From positions 4,017,501-4,081,500 of the forward strand of contig NZ_CP071798.1 in the NCBI RefSeq assembly GCF_017498505.1: 64,000 nt of DNA. The letters run 5' to 3'. The notes beneath the pieces were generated by a model. It was not told the DNA's origin. It did not search any database and saw only the letters and a program-made list of their open reading frames with translations. This stretch comes from Sporosarcina sp. Te-1 (GTDB lineage: Bacteria > Bacillota > Bacilli > Bacillales_A > Planococcaceae). The position numbers and the translations under genes were made by a program. Positions 1-9,060 of this stretch are shown here, one piece after another (within the stretch, counting starts at the first letter, position 1; each line of letters opens with the position of its first letter).

Positions 1-655
1 ATCTGTCAGGACTGCGAAAGAGCAGATGAATCTCATCTATGATTCATCGTATCAAACGAACGAGCTTATTAAGAGACTGAGTGAACAGACTGCTGAAATC
101 GAACATATCACGAAAGTCATAACAGATATTACGGAGCAAACGAATCTTCTTGCATTGAACGCTGCAATTGAAGCCGCGCGTGCGGGAGAGCATGGGAAGG
201 GCTTTGCGGTCGTGGCGGATGAAGTGCGTAAACTAGCAGAGCAATCGAAGCAGTCCGCAACCCAAATCGTCAATGTGACAGCAGAAATCCAGACGGATAC
301 GAAAAATGTAGAACGAGCAGTTGCAACCAGTTTGGCTAATGTTGAGACGGGTGTAAAGGTGATTGAGGAAGCGGAAGCAGCATTTTCTACCATCGTTAGC
401 GCTGTTCAAATGATGAATGGGCAAATAGAAGAAATTTCCGCTGCGACAGAAGAAATCTCAGCTAGCGCAGAGCAAGTATCTGCTTCTGTACAAGAAATTG
501 CGGCACAGGCAGACGCTTCATCGAACCAGTATGAAGAAAATACCGCCGCTATCCAAGAACAGTTAGCGACAATCGAAGAAATCAATGCTGTCTCCAATGA
601 CTTAAATAAACGGGCAGTCGGCCTGCAGGAAATCATCGACCAGTTTTCAGTATAA
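1..655 (+). CDS. Methyl-accepting chemotaxis protein, C-terminal part (truncated by window edge)
   Basis: This is the cytoplasmic signalling end of a chemoreceptor; such proteins control CheA kinase activity through CheW. The frame is open from base 2 with no stop before the left edge, so the first internal ATG (26) is not the real start. The hairpin-tip signature [20 protein letters not shown] followed by [18 protein letters not shown] lies near bases 120-245. On both sides are long Ala/Glu/Gln-rich heptad helices with [19 protein letters not shown] adaptation sequences. The N-terminal sensor and membrane segments are outside the window, so the ligand cannot be stated. A strong terminator follows the stop, so it is the last gene of its transcript. 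Confidence 0.95.
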   Translation, partial: SVRTAKEQMNLIYDSSYQTNELIKRLSEQTAEIEHITKVITDITEQTNLLALNAAIEAARAGEHGKGFAVVADEVRKLAEQSKQSATQIVNVTAEIQTDTKNVERAVATSLANVETGVKVIEEAEAAFSTIVSAVQMMNGQIEEISAATEEISASAEQVSASVQEIAAQADASSNQYEENTAAIQEQLATIEEINAVSNDLNKRAVGLQEIIDQFSV

Positions 656-663
656 TTGTTTTA

Positions 664-712
664 GAACTGCCAAGAAGCGAATAGAAGCTTTTCTTGGCAG
701 TTCTTATTTGTT
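664..712 (+). terminator. Rho-independent terminator after the chemoreceptor gene
   Basis: A 13-bp stem pairs 664-676 (GAACTGCCAAGAA) with 691-703 (TTCTTGGCAGTTC) and is followed by a T-rich stretch. It ends the upstream transcription unit. Confidence 0.85.
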
Positions 713-803
713 TTATTATTTATCAGAATAGTAATAAATTATATTGAAATCCGAAGATTCTGTTGGTAGTATAAAAAATATAATGCTAGCAGGAGGGACG
801 AAA

Positions 804-2306
804 ATGGGAATGCTCGATATTCTGGAAGACCATGCATTGAAATATCCAAATAAAGTGTATACGTCATTCAACGGCAGGGAGTGGACATATGGTGAGTTCT
901 ATGAAAGGGTAAGGCGCGTTGCTGCTTATTTACAATCCAGACAGTACAAGAAGGATGATATTATTGCTCTTTATTCACTAAACTCCGACCTTTTTCTTGT
1001 CTGCTATTTCGGTATTCAGCTAGGTGGGTATACTGTTATGCCTATCAATACGAAACTGGCTGCACCAGAAGTAGAATACATCTTCCAACACTCAGAGGCA
1101 AAGGCGCTTATTTATGATGAACGGCTGGAAGACACGATTCAAAAAACTTCTCATGTTTTTGGTGAAAAGCTGTCCATCGGCTCGGAAGGGGATATCGATC
1201 GAATCATTGAGCAGGATTCTTTTGACTATGCACCTGTTTCATTCTTCCCTTCCGACACAGCGGTTGTCATGTACACATCAGGCACGACTGGAAAGCCGAA
1301 GGGCGTCATGCTGACGCATCAGAATATCATCTCAACTGCAGAAATCTGGTCGGAAGCGATGTGCATAACGGAAGAAGATCGAATGCTTATTTCAACACCG
1401 CTTTTCCATTGTGCTGCGAGCCATGTATTTGCCATCCCGGTTACGTTCAAAGGGGGTACGGTTATCATAGAAGAAGCATTTTCGCCAAAGGGAACAGTGG
1501 AATTGATCAAGATGATGCAACCGACCATTTTTTTCGGTGTACCTGCCATGTATACAATCCTTCTCAACCTTCCAAACCGGAAAGAGATCGATATCCCATC
1601 TTTGCGTCTCTTCTGTTACGGTGCCGCTCCCATGCCTTACGAGATGGTGAAAAAATTAAAAGAAACGTACCCAGGGGTGAAAGTGCAAAATCTCTATGGG
1701 CAAACAGAGAATACACCAGCCGCCTCCACATTAAAAGATCACTTGGCGCTTGAGAAGATTGGTTCAGTCGGAGAGGCACTGCCAAAAACCGAAGTGCGGG
1801 TGGTCGATGAATTCGGTGAACCGCTTTCTGTCGGCCAGGTCGGTGAAATTGTTATGAAAGGTCCTCAAGTGATGAAAGGGTATTTGAAAAATGAGGAAGA
1901 GACGAGACGAACAATCCGTAATGGTTGGCTCTACACGGGCGATTTGGGGAGAATGGATGACGATGGTCTCCTGTATATCGTGGACAGAAAAAAAGATATG
2001 ATTATCCGCGGGGGCGAAAATGTTTATCCCGTCGAAGTGGAAGAAGTGCTTTACCAAATTCCGGAGCTGCTCGAAGCGGCAGTCGTTGGAGTTCCAGATG
2101 AAGTTCTCGGCGAAGTGCCCAAAGCCTTTGCTGTCATCAAAGATGGAGAATCCATCACAGAAGAAGAGGTCCTTTCCTATTGCCGTTCGCAACTTGCGAA
2201 ATATAAAATCCCGGTTGAAGTGGAGTTTTTAACTGAATTGCCGCGAAATGCTTCTGGTAAAGTGTTAAAACATACGCTTCGTTCAAATGGCCATTATGTT
2301 GTGTAA
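804..2306 (+). CDS. Class I adenylate-forming ligase, acyl-CoA synthetase family
   Basis: Predicted to activate a carboxylic acid with ATP and load it onto CoA; the chain length or substrate cannot be read from sequence. The ATG at 804 is chosen because AGGAGG sits at 791-796, seven bases upstream; the in-frame start at 744 has no ribosome binding site. At 500 residues the length fits the family. Visible motifs are the P-loop YTSGTTGKPKG near residue 157, YGQTE near 298, YTGDLG near 378, DRKKDMIIRGGENVYP near 396, and the catalytic lysine in SGKVLK near 484. It is flanked by hairpins on both sides and appears monocistronic. It is distinct from the second ligase at 21373. Confidence 0.9.
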   Translation: MGMLDILEDHALKYPNKVYTSFNGREWTYGEFYERVRRVAAYLQSRQYKKDDIIALYSLNSDLFLVCYFGIQLGGYTVMPINTKLAAPEVEYIFQHSEAKALIYDERLEDTIQKTSHVFGEKLSIGSEGDIDRIIEQDSFDYAPVSFFPSDTAVVMYTSGTTGKPKGVMLTHQNIISTAEIWSEAMCITEEDRMLISTPLFHCAASHVFAIPVTFKGGTVIIEEAFSPKGTVELIKMMQPTIFFGVPAMYTILLNLPNRKEIDIPSLRLFCYGAAPMPYEMVKKLKETYPGVKVQNLYGQTENTPAASTLKDHLALEKIGSVGEALPKTEVRVVDEFGEPLSVGQVGEIVMKGPQVMKGYLKNEEETRRTIRNGWLYTGDLGRMDDDGLLYIVDRKKDMIIRGGENVYPVEVEEVLYQIPELLEAAVVGVPDEVLGEVPKAFAVIKDGESITEEEVLSYCRSQLAKYKIPVEVEFLTELPRNASGKVLKHTLRSNGHYVV

Positions 2307-2312
2307 GATGAA

Positions 2313-2345
2313 AGAAGGGAACTCCGAGTGGAAGTGCCCTTCTTC
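2313..2345 (+). terminator. Possible terminator hairpin after the ligase gene
   Basis: AGAAGGGAACT (2313-2323) pairs with AGTGCCCTTCT (2333-2343) with one mismatch. No good T-run follows. It lies between two convergent genes. Confidence 0.4.
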
Positions 2346-2359
2346 ACGTTATTTACTTG

Positions 2360-3892
2360 TTACTGCGGTAAAAAAATCTCGCCTTCCGGTCCAAGTGGAA
2401 TGCCGAGCAAGTACCAAATGGCAAACAGAATGATCCACATGATGCCGAACCCGATGGAGTAAGGCAATAAAGAAGTCATAAATGTTCCAATCCCAATTTT
2501 AGGTTCGTATTTCTTGGCGAATGTCAAGGCAATGGCAAAATAGGCTAGCATCGGTGTAATTGGATTCGTAATCGAGTCGCCAATCCGGTATGCTGCCTGT
2601 GTCAGCGCTGGGCTATAGCCCATTATCATGAACATCGGCACGAACACAGGTGCTAAAATCGCCCACTTCGCTGATGAACTCGCGATCAGGAAGTTGATCA
2701 ATGCTGCCACGATAATGAAGCCAATGAAGAGCGGTACACCTTTCAATCCAAGTGCCTCTAACGTTTCAGCCCCCTTTATCGCAACAATAGGGCCGAGATT
2801 GCTCCAGTTGAAGTAAGCGATCATCTGTGCTGCAACAAACGCAATGACGATATACATGCCCATCCCGGACATCGCTTTTGCCAAATGGTCTGCTAATTCT
2901 TTTGAATTTGTAAGCGTCTTGACGACTTTACCGTAAATAATAGAAGGAACGAGAAACAAAATCATCATTAATGGAACGAGACTATCCATTAATGGGGATA
3001 CAGTTAACCCACCTGTTTCGGGATGCCGAAATATTGCCTTTTCCGGTAGGGAAAGGGCCAGTACAATGCCGAGGATTAGCAGGACGGAAATGGCAGCCCA
3101 TAGCAGACCCTTTTTCTCTGTTGGCGTCACCTTTTCCAATTGTTCTGTCTCTCCCTCGTATTTGCCTAACCGCGGTTCTACAATCTTTGTTGTCACAAAC
3201 ACGGCAACCGGGACCAGCACGAGTGTAGACACAGCCAAAAAGTAATAGTTCATAGCGGGATTCGCCTTGTATGACGGATCATAAATCTGTGCTCCAATTT
3301 CAGTGAATCCCGCTACGAGAGGATCCAATACGCTTAATATCAAATTAGCGGAAAACCCGCCGGCAACCGACGCGTACGCAGCGGCCAGCCCAGCGATCGG
3401 GTGCCTTCCTAAAGCGATAAAAATCATAGCAACAATCGGGGGCAATACAACCATCGCAGCATCTGCCGCGGCATTGCCTAAAATGGCAACGAGGACAATT
3501 GTCGGCAGGATCAGCTTCTTTGGCGCATGAAGGATCGTCGTTTTCATGACAGTTGAAATTAAACCGGTCGATTCAGCCAATCCAACACCGAGCATGACGA
3601 CGAGTACAAGCCCAAGCGGCGGGAAACTTGTAAAATTCTTTACGAGATTGGTCAGGATCATAATGAGTCCATCTCCATTGAGCAAGTTGACCACTTTAAT
3701 TTCTTCGCCCGTTCCCGGATTAACAGCAGTCGTGCCGAGCGCTCCGAAAATAGCGGAGCAAATCAAAATGATGATGGCAATATAAACAAATAGCATGACC
3801 GGGTCTGGAAGCCGATTACCGTATTTCTCAATGAAATCGAGAAATCGGTTAAACAACCCCTTTTTTTCATTCTTTGAATCCACAGCACTCAT
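2360..3892 (-). CDS. AbgT family transporter
   Basis: A 510-residue polytopic membrane protein with about ten or more hydrophobic segments, matching the length and layout of the AbgT family. Family members import p-aminobenzoyl-glutamate (E. coli AbgT) or export folate antimetabolites such as sulfonamides (YdaH, MtrF); sequence alone does not decide between these. Family-like features are the N-terminal GNRLPDPVMLFVYIAI segment, the polar helices around GNAAADAAMVVLPP, SVAGGFSANLILS and ASSSAKWAILAPVFVPM, and SITNPITPMLAYF near the end. The ATG at 3892 follows AAAGGAGG on the minus strand. It is transcribed alone, with direct repeats in its leader. Confidence 0.88.
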   Translation of the reverse strand: MSAVDSKNEKKGLFNRFLDFIEKYGNRLPDPVMLFVYIAIIILICSAIFGALGTTAVNPGTGEEIKVVNLLNGDGLIMILTNLVKNFTSFPPLGLVLVVMLGVGLAESTGLISTVMKTTILHAPKKLILPTIVLVAILGNAAADAAMVVLPPIVAMIFIALGRHPIAGLAAAYASVAGGFSANLILSVLDPLVAGFTEIGAQIYDPSYKANPAMNYYFLAVSTLVLVPVAVFVTTKIVEPRLGKYEGETEQLEKVTPTEKKGLLWAAISVLLILGIVLALSLPEKAIFRHPETGGLTVSPLMDSLVPLMMILFLVPSIIYGKVVKTLTNSKELADHLAKAMSGMGMYIVIAFVAAQMIAYFNWSNLGPIVAIKGAETLEALGLKGVPLFIGFIIVAALINFLIASSSAKWAILAPVFVPMFMIMGYSPALTQAAYRIGDSITNPITPMLAYFAIALTFAKKYEPKIGIGTFMTSLLPYSIGFGIMWIILFAIWYLLGIPLGPEGEIFLPQ

Positions 3893-3908
3893 TCTTCCAT
3901 TCCTCCTT

Positions 3909-3946
3909 TAGTACGTATATGTAGTAACGTATTAGTTTAGTAACGT
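3909..3946 (-). promoter_or_regulatory. Direct repeats in the AbgT gene leader, possible operator
   Basis: TAGTACGT (3909), TAGTAACGT (3922-3930) and TAGTAACGT (3938-3946) form two exact copies and one imperfect copy just upstream of the AbgT gene. They overlap a weak promoter-like pair on the minus strand (TTACTA, 18 bases, TATACG). Binding by a regulator is inferred from the repetition and position only. Confidence 0.35.
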
Positions 3947-3997
3947 CCATTATGCCATATAATACTATAAATTCAATATTTTCTTTTTTTTGAAAGG

Positions 3998-4033
3998 AAA
4001 AGACCGGAAGGCGCATTCGCTTCCGGTCTTTTA
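3998..4033 (-). terminator. Terminator downstream of the polysaccharide deacetylase gene
   Basis: AAAAGACCGGAAG pairs with CTTCCGGTCTTTT around a short loop. The minus-strand transcript then runs into a T-rich tail. It separates the deacetylase gene from the AbgT gene. Confidence 0.8.
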
Positions 4034-4038
4034 ACTAA

Positions 4039-5187
4039 TTAATTTCCTATCAATTTATTGGCAAACTCCTGAATCGTCATTTGTGAATGAACCCGCTGTC
4101 GGTTCAATGCATAGATCGGATCGCCTTGGAAGACGTTCCCTTCGTTGATCGTAAAGGCAATTGAAATGTGAGAATCTGTCAAGGCTTGAAGGGCCTCTGT
4201 ACTATATTTGCCATATGGATAGGCGAGCGCATAAACGGCAGTGTCATTTTCAAGCAATGCCTCTATTGTGTCATTCGCCTCCTGCAAATCGGCAGCTATG
4301 GCAAAGCGTGACTCCGATTGCATAATGCTTAGGTTCGTCATTGTATTAAACATATGGAACCGGTGTGTATGGTTTTGATACGAATACACATCTTGCGTAT
4401 TCCTGATATCTTCCTCGGTTACCATTCCTAGTCTGTCGATACGGCTTGTAATCAGGAATGAAGTTGCTTGAAATCCATATTCTTTCAATATCGGGTACGC
4501 CAAATCGACTGTAGAAGCATAACCATCGTCGAATGTGATGAGGACCGACTTTGCCGGCAACTTGCCTTTTTTACTAACCCAGCGTTCCAATTGTGCTGGC
4601 GTTATAGTCGTCCAGCCATTTTTCTTCAAATACGCCATCTGCTCTTTAAATTTCTTCAGTTCCAGTTCGGACACATTGTTGCCGACTTTCCGTTCGACAA
4701 TATCATGATACATCAGAACCGGTATGCCCGATTCGATTTGGAGTTGATCTTTTCGGATATATCCCGTTTTTCCACCGACGTTGACGGGATAGTAGTTTCC
4801 TTTTATTCGTTGGAGATGAACTGTCTCGTTCTTTTGGATCGTGCCGATGGTTTTTGCTTTCATCGACGGTTTTTCCAAAATCGTGGCGGCGCTTACTGTT
4901 TTCGCTCGAACGGGATGCACAGCTTTCCAATTGCCGGGAGCTTCCTGTGAGAGCGTTGCGCGTTGTTTGGAAAACTTGACTTCCTCCCCACCGATTGCCG
5001 TGTAATAATATTTGTCGGTTTCTTTGATAACCGCGTGGGACGTCCCTTTTAGGAAAACGGCAACTTTACCTGTCTCTTTATAGACCGGCGTCGTCTCCGT
5101 AATGTGAACGGCCTTTGAACCATTGGCATCCGCTATTGTTGGATAGGCCAAGGTGAACAGCAACATAATGAACACTAATCGTTTCAA
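4039..5187 (-). CDS. Secreted polysaccharide deacetylase with N-terminal SH3-like region
   Basis: An exported enzyme predicted to remove N-acetyl groups from a wall or extracellular polysaccharide. Residues 1-21 form a signal peptide (MKRLVFIMLLFTLAYPTIADA). Residues 22 to about 150 contain SH3-like beta segments (ILEKPSMKAKTIGTIQKNE, GKTGYIRKDQLQI), probably for wall binding. The NodB domain runs from about residue 155 (GIPVLMYHDI) to the end, with the metal/catalytic motif FDDGY, an H-x-H-x-x-H cluster in NHTHRFH, and YPYGKYS. The annotated start is a TTG with only weak Shine-Dalgarno sequence (AAGGAA three bases away, AGGGG thirteen bases away), so the exact start is uncertain. Confidence 0.88.
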   Translation of the reverse strand: MKRLVFIMLLFTLAYPTIADANGSKAVHITETTPVYKETGKVAVFLKGTSHAVIKETDKYYYTAIGGEEVKFSKQRATLSQEAPGNWKAVHPVRAKTVSAATILEKPSMKAKTIGTIQKNETVHLQRIKGNYYPVNVGGKTGYIRKDQLQIESGIPVLMYHDIVERKVGNNVSELELKKFKEQMAYLKKNGWTTITPAQLERWVSKKGKLPAKSVLITFDDGYASTVDLAYPILKEYGFQATSFLITSRIDRLGMVTEEDIRNTQDVYSYQNHTHRFHMFNTMTNLSIMQSESRFAIAADLQEANDTIEALLENDTAVYALAYPYGKYSTEALQALTDSHISIAFTINEGNVFQGDPIYALNRQRVHSQMTIQEFANKLIGN

Positions 5188-5227
5188 TTTCCTTCATTTA
5201 CCCCTTTTTGCCCGCAAAAGAGGACCC

Positions 5228-5252
5228 CTTGGAAGCATACGTCACTTCCAAG
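5228..5252 (-). terminator. Possible hairpin after the SLH/vWA gene
   Basis: CTTGGAAG (5228-5235) pairs with CTTCCAAG (5245-5252). No convincing T-run follows on the minus strand, so terminator function is uncertain. Confidence 0.35.
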
Positions 5253-5269
5253 ATGGCCCCATGCAGCAT

Positions 5270-7528
5270 TTATTTTCCTTTTATTATAACACGTTTTGGA
5301 TCACCGATTTGCTTATTATTGCGATCATAGGCAATGAATAACCCTTCATCAAACAGACGGAGGTCAACTAATTCCTGCAAACCTCTTGTCAACTTATAAT
5401 GATTCTGTCCCCGATCGACTAATTCATAGTCGATATCTCCTTGGTTCGACTGGAAACGGACAATGACTTTCGCGATATCACAATTGCTACGCACATCTGT
5501 GGACATAAAGAAATCGTTGCCTCTAAATTCTAATAGTGGTGAGGAGAAGACCTGGCTCGTTGCTGAGCATGTTTGTCCCTTTATTCCACACGTGATTTCG
5601 TCCAAAATGGATTGATAGGTGCTTGCAATTTCTTTGCTATCGGCAACGTGGTAGTAGGTACCGCCTGTTTCAAGGGCGATCTTCCGCAATAATGTCTCAT
5701 TCAATTGCTGAGGGTTGCCCAGACCGATTGTGAAAACAGCAATTCCTTTCGTTTTCGCTTCCGTAATCATTGCATTTATTTGTGACTCACCTGATTTTCC
5801 ATCCGTCAGAAGGATGGCGACTTTCGGACCGGTACCGCTAAATTTAGAAAAGGCCTCTTTCATGCCGCTCGCAATATTGGTACCGCCTGAAGCATCGATA
5901 CGATATAGGCTGCTTTTAACAGTGTCGGGTGCTCCGGTTGCCAGATGAATGCCGCGGGAATTAAATTTCGCCGCAATATTTACGGGAGCATTCAATGCAG
6001 TAATCAGCTTATCCGTTTCCTTTTTCCTTGCGTCCGTTGGATCGCTTCGGCGCATACTTCCTGAAGAATCGATGATAAACGCAATCTCAGGTTTTTCGGA
6101 AGTGCATGCTGGATTCAATCGCATATCCCCAGGATAGAATATTTCGTGATGATGTGTTTGATTCAAAATGGACTGCAGATCACTCGACTGCCATGTGTTC
6201 CAATCCACCACTTCGACAGTTAGGTCATCCGTCAATTCAAATCCATACCATGGTCTGGTGAGTACAGCAGTGGCTCTGCCGTTTACGACGGTGACGTATT
6301 CATTCCAAGTATAACTGCTGCCTGACGATGTGAATCTAATTCTGCCATTAAAGTTTGTTGCTCTCTCCCCGCCAGGTCGAACGATGGACGCGGTAATATA
6401 AGAAGTCTTTTCGTTCCGTTGAAGGTGATCAACTGTTTCGACATCAATTCGCACTTCGGCCTGTGGCTGATAGGTCAACTGTACATCAACCGACTTTTTC
6501 ATACAGACGGAGGATGAACCGGATGGGCCATCATATTGGAACGTAATGGTATCTGTCAATGCTTTCGTCGATTTCGGCGCGGTGACAGCGACCGTTACTT
6601 CCGGACCATCCGAGAAGAATACGCTGGTGTACTTGTTTTGGTTGCCAGTATCACCGGTAATTTGTGCTTTGTGCCTGGAGGTGACCCGGAACGGCAAAGA
6701 CTCTTCGTACGAATCTGATTTCCCAGTGCAAAAGGAAACTGTAATAAAGGTTTGGTCTATACCATTCGCAATCAGTTCTTTCTTCTCTACATCCACATTT
6801 GCTGTGTAGCTAGGTGGTGTGCTTCCCACTGGCGGCTTCGTATTGGTTTCAGGAGAAGGGAAGTAGGCGGTTCCGTCATCTTTGAAGCCTTTCGGTAATG
6901 GATATTTTCCATTGTCACTGCCAGTTGGGCGTTTTGATAATCCGACAAGGTCACAAGCTCCGGTGTTAGAAATGCGGTGCAATAGATCCACCGCTTCAGC
7001 CCGGGTCAACGAGTCATTCGGACGGAAATCCTTGAATGTATTAGAGACAGATGCACCCGTCGCCAAGTCATTCATATACATATAATAAACAGCTTGGGCT
7101 TCACTCAAATCAACACCCTGGTAGGCGGCAATAATCCGTGCCGCAGTTCCTCTTTTCAAAGGCCAATCCTTAGAAAAGTTGCTTGATTGGCCATCTAAAG
7201 GGATATTGTTGCGTGTTAAATAACGATAATTGCCGGCTGCCTTGTGTTCCCCGGCCGAAGAAGGGAAGGAGTCCGGTGATGAGCAGTCGAACCGGACAAG
7301 CATGGTGACAAACTGGGCTTCTGTAATTGGTTTGTCGGGTGCGAAGGTGCCATCTGGATAGCCTTTCGTCAATCCTTGGTTAGACGCCCATTCAACAGAT
7401 TCTGATGCCCAATGCTGTTCATTGACGTCCTTGAAAGTTGCAGCCGCCATTGCATCTGTCGGTATAGTTGACAGGACAAGGGCTGATAGAAGTACTGAGA
7501 AGAACAAGCTCTTTCTATTCCATTTCAA
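5270..7528 (-). CDS. Surface protein with N-terminal SLH repeats and a von Willebrand factor A domain
   Basis: A 752-residue exported, wall-anchored protein. After a signal peptide (residues 1-29, ending TDAMAAA) come SLH repeats: a clear one at about 31-80 (FKDVNEQHWASESVEWA, GYPDGTFAPDKPITEAQF) and more degenerate copies to about 190. The middle (about 240-475) is beta-rich and resembles invasin/Big-type Ig modules. The vWA domain spans about 480-665 and keeps the metal-dependent adhesion motif DSSGSMR, the loop threonine region GGTNIASG and LTDGKSG, so it should bind a divalent metal and a protein ligand. The start is TTG at 7528 with AAAGGAG eight bases upstream. It lies 16 bp after the second SLH gene in the same run; the ligand is unknown. 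Confidence 0.88.
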   Translation of the reverse strand: MKWNRKSLFFSVLLSALVLSTIPTDAMAAATFKDVNEQHWASESVEWASNQGLTKGYPDGTFAPDKPITEAQFVTMLVRFDCSSPDSFPSSAGEHKAAGNYRYLTRNNIPLDGQSSNFSKDWPLKRGTAARIIAAYQGVDLSEAQAVYYMYMNDLATGASVSNTFKDFRPNDSLTRAEAVDLLHRISNTGACDLVGLSKRPTGSDNGKYPLPKGFKDDGTAYFPSPETNTKPPVGSTPPSYTANVDVEKKELIANGIDQTFITVSFCTGKSDSYEESLPFRVTSRHKAQITGDTGNQNKYTSVFFSDGPEVTVAVTAPKSTKALTDTITFQYDGPSGSSSVCMKKSVDVQLTYQPQAEVRIDVETVDHLQRNEKTSYITASIVRPGGERATNFNGRIRFTSSGSSYTWNEYVTVVNGRATAVLTRPWYGFELTDDLTVEVVDWNTWQSSDLQSILNQTHHHEIFYPGDMRLNPACTSEKPEIAFIIDSSGSMRRSDPTDARKKETDKLITALNAPVNIAAKFNSRGIHLATGAPDTVKSSLYRIDASGGTNIASGMKEAFSKFSGTGPKVAILLTDGKSGESQINAMITEAKTKGIAVFTIGLGNPQQLNETLLRKIALETGGTYYHVADSKEIASTYQSILDEITCGIKGQTCSATSQVFSSPLLEFRGNDFFMSTDVRSNCDIAKVIVRFQSNQGDIDYELVDRGQNHYKLTRGLQELVDLRLFDEGLFIAYDRNNKQIGDPKRVIIKGK

Positions 7529-7544
7529 TCAAATCACTCCTTTC

Positions 7545-8996
7545 TTAATTGAAGAAGAATACATCGTCACGGTAATTTTGTTTTAAATCATTTTCCAAAA
7601 AGTCAAGGAAACGATCGGTCAATTTAGCTGCCTGAGCTCTCGTCAACGGTTCATTTGGATTGAATCGGTTGAATTGGTCACCAGAAATGAGGCCTAATTC
7701 CGTTGCGACATAGACGCTGTCTTTTGCCCAATCAGCAATTTTACGATCATCCGCGTAGTGTGTCTTGAAGCCCGGGCTTGGAGCACGTCCTTCCATGCCA
7801 AGGGCACGTACAAGGATTGCGACCGCCTGGACACGAGTGATCGGTCCATTCGGATTGAACGTATCTGGTGTTACTCCGGTAACAATGCCTTTTTGCACGG
7901 CACTTTCAATGTAAAGATAATCAGGATCTTTTGCACTGACGTCTTTAAAAATTGATGTCTTCGCCACTTTCTTTTTGCTTTTCGGATCTTCCAATACACG
8001 GATATCAACCGCTTTTAGAATCCCGACCGTATATTGATACCGTTTCATCGGTGTATTCGGAGAGAAGAATTGGGTGGATTCATCGAAAACCCCTAACGAA
8101 TAAAGCTTTTCAATATGATCTTTTGCCCAATGGCTATTCAGATCCCTGAATTTCGGTACGATGAGCCGCTCGATTTTTGGTGTCCGTTCTTGGGACAATT
8201 TGATTTTTCCGGTACCCCCGCCATAGGGCAAGTTGTACGTGTATTCACCAATCATGTTGGACTCGCTAACCACGGCATGTCCCCCTGTAAAACTGGAAAG
8301 GGAAGGGTCGTGCGGTTCATATTGCAAGCGTTTCGTTTTGCTATCAGCTACCTTGCTTGTTACAAACCCGGATTGGCCGTTCGGCATAACGATTTCGTAG
8401 TCGATCAGTTGTGTTTCCGTTGCTCCCCAGAAATTTTCATAACCCATATTGCGGCCAGTGAAATGAACAGTCACCAACTTTTCTTCTTTAGACGTGCCCT
8501 GTTTCACTTTATAAATTTTACGGCCAACAATATTTCCCGAATAGTAGTCGGATGCCGGCCGGTTATCAATAACAGTTCCTTGTGAGAATTGGTAGTCATC
8601 TAATGTGTAGGACGTTTTATCACCCAAGGTCACTTTCTCTGTAAAGCTTTTAATTGCCGAATTGGAGGTTGTTTGCCCTTTATCTTCCCGTTTCTCCAAA
8701 TCAGCCACAAACACGACGCTGCGGGTTAACTTTGCGCCATTTGGTCCATCTAACGTAAATCGATATGTTGAGGTCAATTGGTTGTTGCTTTCTTTTTCAC
8801 TGACGGTCGCTTTTCCTTTAAAAGTAACTGGTTGTCCCGTCAAGAAAAAGACTTCCTCATATGTATATTCATTTAGTACCCCGCCATTAAAATCAGGCGG
8901 TTTGGCTTCCGCACGCGGCGAGACAAGGAATACAGATACCAGCATGGCGGCAGCAAGGATGAGGGGCCGGAACGGTTTTGTTAGTAATACATTCAT
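7545..8996 (-). CDS. Surface protein with C-terminal SLH triplet and unknown N-terminal region
   Basis: 483 residues. Residues 1-31 form a signal peptide (cut near PRAEA). Residues about 35-285 are a beta-rich region I do not recognise, with many aromatic residues and segments such as TFKGKATVSEKESNNQ and VHFTGRNMGYENFWGA. Three SLH repeats follow from about 288 (FRDLNSHWAKDHIEKLYSLG, FKDVSAKDPDYLYIESAVQKG, YADDRKIADWAKDSVYVA), so it should bind pyruvylated wall polysaccharide. It is transcribed just ahead of the vWA protein gene, 16 bp apart, which suggests co-expression. The SLH block is C-terminal here and N-terminal in its partner. Confidence 0.82.
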   Translation of the reverse strand: MNVLLTKPFRPLILAAAMLVSVFLVSPRAEAKPPDFNGGVLNEYTYEEVFFLTGQPVTFKGKATVSEKESNNQLTSTYRFTLDGPNGAKLTRSVVFVADLEKREDKGQTTSNSAIKSFTEKVTLGDKTSYTLDDYQFSQGTVIDNRPASDYYSGNIVGRKIYKVKQGTSKEEKLVTVHFTGRNMGYENFWGATETQLIDYEIVMPNGQSGFVTSKVADSKTKRLQYEPHDPSLSSFTGGHAVVSESNMIGEYTYNLPYGGGTGKIKLSQERTPKIERLIVPKFRDLNSHWAKDHIEKLYSLGVFDESTQFFSPNTPMKRYQYTVGILKAVDIRVLEDPKSKKKVAKTSIFKDVSAKDPDYLYIESAVQKGIVTGVTPDTFNPNGPITRVQAVAILVRALGMEGRAPSPGFKTHYADDRKIADWAKDSVYVATELGLISGDQFNRFNPNEPLTRAQAAKLTDRFLDFLENDLKQNYRDDVFFFN

Positions 8997-9060
8997 GTAA
9001 TAGATCCATCCTTTTCAGTTAATAGGGAGTAGGCATGGAAGGAACCATGCCTACGTTGAG

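Noticed and set aside
744..803. Upstream start for the first acyl-CoA ligase
   Set aside because: No ribosome binding site at 744, while AGGAGG is correctly placed for ATG 804.
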